Shown here piece after piece: positions 56,035 to 64,000 of a stretch of 64,000 bases of DNA; position 1 is the stretch's first letter; each line of letters begins with the position of its first letter. Made by a program: the position numbers and the translations under genes. The notes under the pieces are model-generated. The model saw only the letters and a program-made list of their open reading frames with translations. It had not been told where the DNA came from and searched no databases. Source of the DNA: Podospora bellae-mahoneyi (taxonomy: Eukaryota > Ascomycota > Sordariomycetes > Sordariales > Podosporaceae); the NCBI RefSeq assembly GCF_035222275.1, contig NC_085881.1, positions 3,534,001-3,598,000 of the forward strand, read 5' to 3'.

Positions 56035-57324
56035 ATGGCGTCGCCCCCGAAAGATCTAGCGTCGGACGTGCCAACAACCACAGTCACCCCCGACACCACG
56101 GTTACAGAAAGCGGAGCGGGCGCCGCTGCCGCCAAGCCGGAGACTAACACGACGTTGGGCGGTGATGGTGCTGGAACAACGACGAGGAGGGCAGCTACCT
56201 TTAGTGTCTCACCATCACAGTCACAGCAGCAGTCTGGAACAAACGGTGGCGGTGGTAGTGGTGGTGGTTCTGTCAAGTCGACGGCGGCCAACAGGAACTC
56301 AACAGCCGACATTGACACGACCAACCCCCTCGACTTTTCCGAAGACGTCTCGGCGGATAACTCCCTTCCTACGCTGGCGACGCTGAAGAAGATTGACAAC
56401 TACATTGTGCTGGACCGCAATGGAAAGTCGCACACGTTTCGGTCGCTGTACACGGGGCGGCATGTGGCGAGGAGGGTGTTGCTTGTGTTTGTTAGGCATT
56501 TTTACTGTGGTGTATGTGTACTCTCCGTTTACCTTTCCCGTGGTATGATTGATGACTGATTGTGATGGTGGGGATAGAACTGTCAAGATTACCTCCGGAC
56601 CTTGTCGTCTGCATTTTCGCCGTCGGATTTGCTGGGTTTACCCATCCCGACGTTTATCGTTGTGATTGGGTGTGGCGATCCGGGCTTGATCGATATGTAC
56701 ACCTCTGAGACTGGGTGTCCTTTTCCTGTTTACACGGATCCCACGCGGAAATTGTATGCGGAGCTGGGCATGATTCGGACGTTGGCTTTGGGGGAGAGGC
56801 CGGCGTATACAAAGACTCATCTGGTCAGGTCGAGTTTGGCGAGTGTGGTTCAGGGTCTGAAGCAGATACCCAAGGGGCTGGCGCACAAGGGGGGCGATTC
56901 GAGGCAGATAGGGGGCGAATTCTTATTTGAGCCGGTTGGTGGGGAGGATGTGGCTAGTCCGATCAAGGAGTTGGGGGAGTGGGGGAGGGGGGAGAGGGCT
57001 GGGAATGGGGATGGGGAGAGTGTGAAGATGGGGGTTAGGCATAGGGCGAGTGAGACGCCGAGTATTGATGGGAAGAACATGGAGTTGGGAGGGGATGGGA
57101 GTGAGGGGGTGGATAAGATTGTTAGTTGGTGTCATAGGATGAGGAATACGAGGGATCATGCCGAGGTGCCGGAGTTGATGGAGGTGTTTGGGATGGCGGT
57201 GGGGGACATGGAGAAGATACCCGGGGATGTGAAGGGGTTGGAGAGGGAGAGGTGGGAGAGGGCGATTAGGGAGAGGAAGGGAGTAGGTTTGGGGGGAAAG
57301 GGGAGGGGGAGTTTAGAGAGATGA
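56035..57324 (+). CDS. AhpC/TSA thioredoxin-fold protein, PRXL2/AAED1-like
   Basis: Thioredoxin-like protein of the peroxiredoxin-like 2 group (AhpC/TSA antioxidant family). Exons are 56035-56511 and 56578-57324 (66-nt intron), giving 407 residues. An Ala/Thr/Ser/Gly-rich N-terminal extension (about 115 residues) precedes the fold. The redox motif is RHFYCGNCQDYL, with the intron falling exactly between the Gly and Asn of CGNC (Cys 158 and 161). The fold continues with IPTFIVVIGCGDPGLID, YTSETGCPFPVYTDPTRKLY and LASVVQGLKQ. After a glycine-rich insert, the C-terminal RNTRDHAEVPELMEVFG is conserved-looking. The substrate is unknown. Confidence 0.82.
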
Positions 57325-58017
57325 CTTGAGGGTGTGATTGGAAAGCTGATTGGATTGGGTTGATTCAAAAGTGTCAAAGCATTCATTTTAGCAAGCAGGA
57401 GTTTTCATAAATGGGAATTAAAATGATATTATGCTCTGGGTCGTGGTCCGCAAGGATAGATTTGTGAAGTCAGGTTGTGTACACGACATACGGGAGTTTC
57501 CGAGTGCATCGATGTTTCACGCCCTTCAAATGTTTGTCTCTCCTGAGATAATAGAGCAAACAACAGTCAGGAAGGATAACCCCTGGAGGGACTGTGGTAC
57601 CATCGGATGTGAATAGTGCGCTTCATCAAATGATAGCCCCATGTTATCCGATGTCGTCAAGCGCACTGCGTATTGGTAGTCTCTCGCCGAGTGGCTAGCA
57701 TACGCTATGTATGCTCTCATCGTGCCCTTTCCACCACGTAATCCGGTGCAACATTTCTGGTGAGAGTCTGGGGAAGATATTCTGTGGTTTCTCTGGCGTG
57801 GTAGTTCAACATCCAAGTAACGAAGCACAAGGCCATTTCCCATCTAACCCACCGTGTAATCTCTTGGTTGTCTTGTTTACAATAATTCCACATTGTCCCC
57901 CCCCCTTACGTACCCTTTCCTCCCGCCTACCTAATCATCATCTCTGTATTTTTTTTTTTTTTTGCCTTTTTCATCCTCACCGCCCATCTATCTCCCTTCG
58001 ATGTCTCCTCGATCAGG
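57325..58017. other. Intergenic region upstream of the repeat membrane-protein gene
   Basis: About 690 bp: PRXL2-like 3' UTR and the next promoter. A T-tract (57951-57963) and CT-rich leader precede the start codon at 58018. A GCCGAGTGGC-like string near 57687 resembles a tRNA A box, but there is no partner B box. Confidence 0.45.
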
Positions 58018-60477
58018 ATGGCTTCCCAGGTACCCTGCGCCATCCCAGGAAACCCGTCCATGTACGGCCTCGGCCTCCGCACGTCCTTTTACCTCCTCCA
58101 CCTCTCGACCCTGTTCCTCGAGCTCCTGGAGCAGGAATATATCGTCCTTCTCCTGTCCGCCGAGCTCGTCCTCAACCTTGCGCTTATGCTTGCATTGATA
58201 TTGCAGGTTGCTGCTGGGGGGTTGCATATTGTTGAGGTGTATATTCTTCTTCTTCTCCTCTCCGTCACTGTCTACCTCTTCATCCCGAGACATGCGGCGG
58301 ATTTGGCAATGGTGTTTTGTCCTCATTTGGGGTTGCGGGTGAAAAGTAGGGGGAGGGGGGTAGATGTGCTGGGTTGTTTGAGGGGGGGTTATGGATTGGT
58401 TGTGGTTGGTGTGCAGGTTTGGTTTTGGGGTAGGGGGGTGGATTCGGTTAGGTATGATGACGGTGGTGGTGGTGGTGGTGGTGATGGGAAAGGGTGTTTG
58501 GAGTATGGGTTTTTGTTTGGGGCGATGGATCTTAAGAGCGGGAGTATGAAGGGGTTGAATATTTTGTTGGTGTTGGGGATGCTGACTGGGGGGTTGGTGG
58601 TGGTGGGTTGTGTGAAGAGTGGGTGGTGGGGGGTTAGGAAGGGAGGGAGGAAGAAGAAAATGTGAGTCGCCCCTATTTTTCATCTCTGCCCCTAAATCGT
58701 TGCCGGGTGGGTTTATTTTTTTTTTTTTGGTCGTGGTAGAATGTGACATTTTCCACTTTCCTTTTTCGGAGGTGGTGTGGTAGGCCGCAGCTTGATGATA
58801 GCTAACCGTCGGGGACAAATTCACCGAGATTAGCCGCTCAAGGTGGGAAGCACAAAAGTGGTTGGAGGCCTTGGGGGGCCTTGCGGTCGCCGTAACCGTG
58901 ATCGTTGCGATTGAGCTGACGATTCGATGGAACCGCATCGGGGCTGAGAACAGTGTAAATCAGGCAACCACCGCCGCCCAACTCATCCCGCTCTTGCTGG
59001 TTATCGCACTCATTTCAACATTTTTGTACGGGGTCTTCAGCAACGACAAGTCAGACGACGGTAGTCTGGTTGTTACGCTTGAAGCAGGGTCATCATCGTC
59101 GCCATCGGGCTCAGGTACTGGGTCAAGCCCATCCGGCTCTGGTGGTTCCGGTCCTACACCAGTTGTCGTTGCTGAAAGGTAAAACTCTATTGAGTCTTAT
59201 CAACTTGAATCTTTTACTTACATGGATTCAGATCACGATCTCAAACACGCCGATCTAGATCTCGTCAAAGTTCCCGCAGACCACCAGCCCCATCACCACC
59301 AATGCCACCATCAAGACACAGCCCGAGATTCCCTGGGCCACCACCCGGTCCACCTCCAGCTTCTCATCACAGCGGCTATAGTCACAGCGGCTCACCTACT
59401 CCTCCATCGCCTCTGAGCCCAAGGATAATCAACGTCTCCCCCTCCGGGCCAGTAGCCAGACCATCAGTCAACTATTATCGCCAAGTGGTTCCCCATCCCT
59501 ACTTCCCGTATGAAGGACCCGATTACTACGACCCGAACGGATCACCTCCCCGCATGTCAGGAGGTATCGGGGCAAGGTGGCCACGTTTCGCAAAACCAAT
59601 GGGTCCCCGCCCGCCTCCCTCTCCTACCAAGTCAATAGACCCAGCCAACGACAAACTCTGGGATGAAGTTCTCAGCGGCGCACCAGGCACGCAAGGGGAA
59701 CCATTGATAACTCAAAAAGACATCGACGACTTGTTCAACCCGCCACCGTCAGCAATGCTGATTACCGATGCGGATGTGGCGGCTGTGATGGAGCCTTTGG
59801 TGACAGACGCAGATGTGGAGGAAGTGATAAGGGAGATGCTGACGGAGCAGGACATAGCAGACGCTCTGAAAGATAAGGTTACTGACGCTGATGTCGACAG
59901 GGTTATGAAGTCTAGTTTTACTGATGCCGATGCAGAAGCCGTGATGGGGGATTTGATACCGGATGAGTTGGTTGAAGAGGTGATGATGAGTGGGGCGATA
60001 CCGGATGAGATGGTGGAGGAGGTGATGAGATCTCCTAGACAGGCAAAGGTCGAGGATGAGAGTGATCACCTAAGTCAGCAGGCCCATGACTCCGAGGATT
60101 CAGATGAGGAGGAAGAGTCGAGTTCGGATAGCAGTTCGGATTCAGGTTCAAGTTCAAGTTCGAGTGGAGAGAGGCATGATGAAGATGAGGATGAAGAAAA
60201 GGGTCCGGCCGAGTCGATTCCGGAGATGGAGACTGAACCCCGTACACCTAGGTCGGTACGTTGGGCGATGCCTCTGGACGAGGAAATTGATTCGAGGTAT
60301 GCTTCTGATGGTGGGTTCTATCACTCACCTGAGCTTAGAAGCAGGGACGATGACGTGGAAGAGATTGTGAGAGATCGATACGGCGATGATGATGCTCGAA
60401 TAGTTGCTGTAGTTCGCTATTTTCCTACTCCTGGGTATTCATCAGGCTATGGGTCGTCATGGGGTCAGAAATACTAA
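58018..60477 (+). CDS. Unrecognised multi-pass membrane protein with TDADV-type tandem repeats and acidic tail
   Basis: I do not recognise the family. Exons are 58018-58661, 58834-59178 and 59232-60477, giving 744 residues; all junctions keep frame (KKK-I-RSRW and VAER-SRSQ). Exons 1-2 encode about seven hydrophobic segments (FYLLHLSTLFLELL, YIVLLLSAELVLNLALMLA, VEVYILLLLLSVTVYLFI, GYGLVVVGVQVWFW, GLNILLVLGMLTGGLVVVG, LAVAVTVIVAIELTI, LIPLLLVIALISTFLYGVF). A Ser/Gly/Pro linker and an Arg/Ser stretch (RSRSQTRRSRSRQSSRR) follow. A Pro/Tyr-rich region comes next, then about eight repeats of 13-14 residues (about 488-597), then a Ser/Asp/Glu-rich tail. It reads as a membrane anchor with a long cytoplasmic scaffold. 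Start ATG 58018 precedes MYGLGLRTSFYL, the kind of N-terminus seen in fungal membrane proteins. Confidence 0.75.
59704..60033 (+). repeat. Degenerate tandem repeats encoding TDADVxxVM units
   Basis: About eight consecutive units of mostly 13-14 residues, beginning LITQKDIDDLF, LITDADVAAVMEP, LVTDADVEEVIREM, LTEQDIADALKDK, VTDADVDRVMKSS, FTDADAEAVMGDL, IPDELVEEVMMSGA and IPDEMVEEVMRSP. The shared pattern is hydrophobic-[TP]-[DE]-x-[DL]-[VIM]-x-x-[VA]-[ML]. The four TDAD cores use different synonymous codons throughout (for example ACCGATGCGGAT and ACAGACGCAGAT). Confidence 0.9.
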
Positions 60478-60804
60478 AACAAAATGCACCATTACGAAAG
60501 CAACTTTTTGCTGTGGCGGATGATGGTGTTCAGGAAGTTCATAAGACAAGTCATAAGAAAGGCCAAGCGAACTTGGTGGTTGGCATGCTGGGATGAAGAA
60601 GGATGGTCACGAAGTAATGACAAAAATAGCAAGCCATGGTATTCATTCCTCTGAAAAAACACACCAAGTGTCAGTTATTCCAGTGTGACTTTCCCCTTGA
60701 CAACTGGTTGCACACTCTAGATTTCGTTGCTGTATTTCCCTTCTGTGCTCGTCGCATGAGGATCTTGCTTCCTGTCCCACTTGCTCTTAATTTCAGGCAA
60801 TTTT

Positions 60805-60835
<31 letters not shown>

Positions 60836-61678
60836 TTTTTTTTTTTGGAAAAAAAGGCTGGAAGTTTACGGATCTGCCCAAAATGCCTTCGTTTCTATGC
60901 AGGCCAACAATCCACTATTCTGCATCAGATCTCACCTGGTGTCCGTTCTTTCATGGTTTTGAAGAAGAAAGCTCACCAATTTTCACCTCTTTCTTCGTCT
61001 CTTCTTCCATGCTTGCTGATGATCATGAAGAGACTACAACCTCGGACACGGTACACAAGACAAAGTGCGACTATGTAGGTTAGAATATGCTTAGGGTTAT
61101 GGGTCTAGGCTTGTTTTTTAAAGTCAGGATGACAGGGTTGTATATGTAGTGGAATGGTTAGTTGATCTGAGCTGCTTAACTGACCCTCGGGTTAAGATTC
61201 CGCCGCAAAACGTGAATGAGTAATCTCAGCGGTACTTATCAGTTTTCGCCCCATTATTTCGTCTGATATCATATCTTGTTCCGAAAATCTGCCACCAACG
61301 TCAAATCTTGCCTACTTGAGCGAACTTCTTCGAATGTCGAGTGAATCTTGGCGGAATTGACTTCTACAAGAGGACCCACAGCCCCACCTTCCTCTCTGGG
61401 CCAAGCTGCTAGTGGTAGGCAGCATCTCTCTTCCTGGCGACAGCGAAAACATTTGAACTTTCTACACTTCCCTTCACCAACCATCCCACGCCCGGGTTCG
61501 TAAACACCGCGGCCACTGCAGACTACCGCGCCATCATCGAACCCCCACCTTTTCATCGCAGAGCTTCCGCTTCTCTTGCGACTCAAGGTCTCGTGATCAG
61601 CGCCTCCCATACAGCCAGCCCCAGCTACCCCCAACTTTTCTGATCGATCGCCCACCATATCCACCTAATATCGTCACC
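60478..61678. other. Intergenic region between the repeat membrane protein and UBC9
   Basis: About 1.2 kb with no supported gene. It contains an ATTT microsatellite and poly-T tract (listed separately) and the UBC9 promoter. A 131-codon minus-strand frame at 61269-61664 shows no motif. Confidence 0.45.
60801..60846. repeat. (ATTT)n microsatellite with poly-T end
   Basis: A run of TTTA units (about seven) flanked by T-tracts, followed by GGAAAAAAAGG. Simple repeat in non-coding DNA. Confidence 0.95.
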
Positions 61679-62410
61679 ATGGGTTCGACACTCTGCCAGA
61701 ACCGTCTGATTGAGGAGAGGTAAGTCGCCTCTTTCGTCGCTTGCAGATGCGCGCGCCGACCTTCGGACATTTTCCTCCTGTTCGCGACAGCCTCGCTGAC
61801 CGGCGCCATGCCCTCTACAGAAAGCAGTGGCGGAAAGACCACCCGTTCGGCTTCTGGGCCAAACCCCAGAAGAACCCCCAAGGTGTGCTGGACATGAAGG
61901 TCTGGGAGTGTGCTATTCCTGGCAAGAAAGACACAATCTGGGAGGGCGGCCAGTTCAAGCTGCACATCACTTTTCCAGATGGTATGTAGCTACCCTCGGT
62001 GTAACACATGATGTTGCAGATGGACTTTGATAGCTGACCTGTCTCTTTTTCCCTTCCTGCAGAATATCCCACGAAGCCCCCCAAGTGTAAGTTTTTTTCG
62101 CCGAATTACCCCAACATGGGCAGGTCACACGACTAATCAACGTCCTCTCCTTGTAGGCAAATTCGTCCCTCCTCTGTTCCACCCCAATGTCTACCCTTCG
62201 GGCACCGTCTGCCTTTCGATTCTCAACGAGGAAGAGGCTTGGAAACCGGCCATCACTCTCAAGCAGATTCTCCTTGGTGTCCAAGACCTCCTAAACGACC
62301 CAAACCCCGAGTCACCAGCTCAGGCCGAGGCTTACAACCTATTCAAGAAGGACAGAGCCGAGTACGAAAGACGTATCAAACGGATTGTTCGAGAGAATGC
62401 TGCTCCATAG
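61679..62410 (+). CDS. UBC9: UBC9 SUMO-conjugating enzyme E2
   Basis: E2 enzyme that transfers SUMO to lysines in psi-K-x-E motifs; nuclear, essential in yeast. Four exons: 61679-61719, 61821-61981, 62063-62086, 62157-62410, giving 159 residues, the normal size for Ubc9. The N-terminus [20 protein letters not shown] is characteristic and spans the first junction. The E2 fold has [20 protein letters not shown] across the second junction. The catalytic cysteine lies in [15 protein letters not shown] (Cys 94). [20 protein letters not shown] and [12 protein letters not shown] follow. The third exon is only 24 nt. The ATG has a good context (TCACCATGG). Confidence 0.96.
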
Positions 62411-63613
62411 ACGAGCTCGCTTCTGGGGGCATACTGGAAAAGGACGACAGTAGAATAACGTATTAGTGGGATCTACGATTGTGGTCATTTATTTCTGGAG
62501 TTACTTGGGAACATCATGGACGGCTGGGAAGGCAGGCAGGGGCGTAGCATTGGTTGGGAACGAGCTTTTAGACGGACGACTCTCGACAGGGAAGGGTTCT
62601 TCTTTTCACTCAACGAACTTGTATTTGACTTTCTGGAGTGGGGGTTTAATGGAATCGGCTTTTTTTCCAACAATACGAACCACTGAATCAACCATCCCGT
62701 CTTTGGCACCCGTGACTTGCGCCTCCATGCAGTGTTTCCGATACAGAATTCGTGACGCTGGTGTCGTGTGTGGCCCCTGGCTCTGAGCTGTCATAGCTAC
62801 GAGCAATACCCCCGCGTAACATTGGGGAAGCAACGCGGGCTCCCATCTACGATTGGCGATACCCCACACTCGGGATGAAGAAGAGTCTGGCATTCTGTCG
62901 CTCACAGCTGATGGATGATGTCCTCTCACATATGCAGAGTCTCACGTGGACGGTTTACCAGGCACTTTGCAGGCTCCCACACCTTTATATCGCGATTATC
63001 GCAAACTTCTTATCAGGGCGGTTTATCTAATTGTGGAGGGCCGGAACGGGTTCTGGCACACAGCTGGGACGGTCTCGCCTCCGAGTCCCCAGGTTCCGGA
63101 CCGCGCTAACAAATTATACCAGGGGGTGGATTTGAGGAGTGGCGATATCGGCGTCCACTTGGCTCCTCACGATTAACAATGGAGGACTAGGAAGCCCCGG
63201 GTACCAAGAGGTCTTGGGTCTTAGAAGGTACTTAAAATTTTGCAGGGGCAATGTAGTCGACTCATACTCTAAAGCCAAATTTGGAATTCCCAGACAAATT
63301 TCTGTGACTCTTACCCATCTCTTCCTTTCCACACCTTTGTGCTGTGGCCTCCTTCCTTCAAAAACCATCCCACGCTCTTCTGCAGCTCTCACCTGTAGAC
63401 CAACCATCAGCTGCTCACCTGCGCCTTGCCGGATCGAAGACCCTCTCTCCCATCGCAACAGACACCAGCTTGCGCGCGCCGCGACGGCCAGAGTAAGTAT
63501 AAAGACCGTTGTCACTGACTGGCTTGTAGTCCGCTCTCAACGTCCGCTCCAAAATCCCAAGAACTAGTTGCCTCCTAGCCTCCCGTCCAAAAACAAGAGA
63601 ATAGACAGTCAAC
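62411..63613. other. Intergenic region between UBC9 and asparagine synthetase
   Basis: About 1.2 kb: UBC9 3' UTR and the upstream region and leader of the next gene. TGACTCT at about 63305-63311 and CGACTCA at about 63258-63264 are one-mismatch CPC1/Gcn4-type sites. No gene was recognised. Confidence 0.45.
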
Positions 63614-64000
63614 ATGTGCGGCATCTTCGCCTGCCATAGGTCAGTCTCGAACATCTGGTCTTTTCCCTGGCTATCATGAACAATTGCTCGGCATTGGCTC
63701 CGTGGTGGTGACTTGTCAACGGCTTTCTGTCCTTGGAGGGGTCAATGCCCCACCACACCACCAAGCCGTTGTCCTTATCGCCGTTATCGTTTCACAAATT
63801 CTCGAGATCAGCATCAACACCACAGCAAGCATAAGGCAGAACGCTAACATGAAGAGCAACCCAGTCACCCAGACGTCGCCAAATTCAAGCCGACTGCTCT
63901 GAAGCTTTCCAAGCAGATCAGACACAGAGGCCCGGATTGGTGAGTCAATCCCTTGCGCAACCCTCCTGGTAGCTCCAAGACATTTTGTGCTAACTGATTT
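63614..64000 (+). CDS. ASN2: Asparagine synthetase (glutamine-hydrolysing), first exons (3' end outside window)
   Basis: Class II glutamine amidotransferase that makes asparagine from aspartate and glutamine. Only two exons lie in the window: 63614-63639 and 63865-63939, then a donor GTGAGT at 63940; the next exon is beyond 64000. The start MCGIFACH carries the catalytic N-terminal Cys2. The junction gives [19 protein letters not shown], followed by IRHRGPDW, all matching fungal asparagine synthetase rather than glucosamine-6-phosphate synthase. The first donor is GTCAGT, the same uncommon form as in IMP4. A CTAAC near 63989-63993 suggests the third exon begins just past the edge. Confidence 0.88.

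Noticed and set aside
57680-57720. GCCGAGTGGC-like string resembling a tRNA-Ser/Leu A box
   Set aside because: No B box within a plausible distance and no cloverleaf.
61269-61664. 131-codon minus-strand frame before UBC9
   Set aside because: Lies in the UBC9 promoter/5' UTR and shows no domain.

Overview
This window is nuclear DNA of a filamentous ascomycete, most likely a Sordariomycete of the Sordariales. The grounds are the short introns (about 50-130 nt, with GTAAGT/GTATGT donors and CTAAC-like branch sites), dense genes on both strands, full-length recognisable fungal housekeeping proteins, and no sign of a bacterial or plasmid backbone. The order is inferred from the style of the proteins, not from a database search. 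I assembled about 26 protein genes, two of them cut by the window edges, and resolved introns by hand where family alignment knowledge allowed.

Layout. 1-7 kb: the 3' part of mitochondrial leucyl-tRNA synthetase, then a convergent HemK/MTQ1 release-factor methyltransferase, a divergent AIM32-like thioredoxin-like ferredoxin and CYC2. 7-18.3 kb: the NEO1 P4-ATPase and the COPII scaffold SEC16, divergent from one 1 kb intergene. 18.8-24 kb: HUS1 checkpoint clamp, a RING protein, and the spliceosome-associated ESS2. 24-30 kb: COQ8, RRP36 and KIN17. 30-39 kb: aspartate kinase (HOM3), the mitochondrial ABC transporter MDL1 and homoserine kinase (THR1), all on the minus strand. 39-46 kb: an aspartic protease, aminodeoxychorismate lyase (ABZ2) and TOM70. 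46-55 kb: syntaxin SSO1, IMP4 and UPF1. 55-64 kb: a PRXL2-like thioredoxin-fold protein, an unrecognised multi-pass membrane protein with a novel-looking repeat domain, UBC9, and the first two exons of asparagine synthetase.

Functional themes. Seven of the genes act in mitochondria (LeuRS, MTQ1, AIM32, CYC2, COQ8, MDL1, TOM70). HOM3 and THR1, two steps of the aspartate-to-threonine pathway, lie 5.6 kb apart, and asparagine synthetase is at the right edge. HOM3 has a perfect Gcn4/CPC1 site about 80 bp upstream of its start codon. NEO1 and SEC16, both in the early secretory pathway, share a divergent promoter region.

No transposon, virus-derived element, rRNA or CRISPR array was seen. The best candidate for something undescribed is the three-exon gene at 58018-60477. 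It has an N-terminal multi-pass membrane part, an Arg/Ser/Pro-rich linker, about eight degenerate 13-14 residue repeats of the type TDADVxxVM, and an acidic Ser-rich tail.
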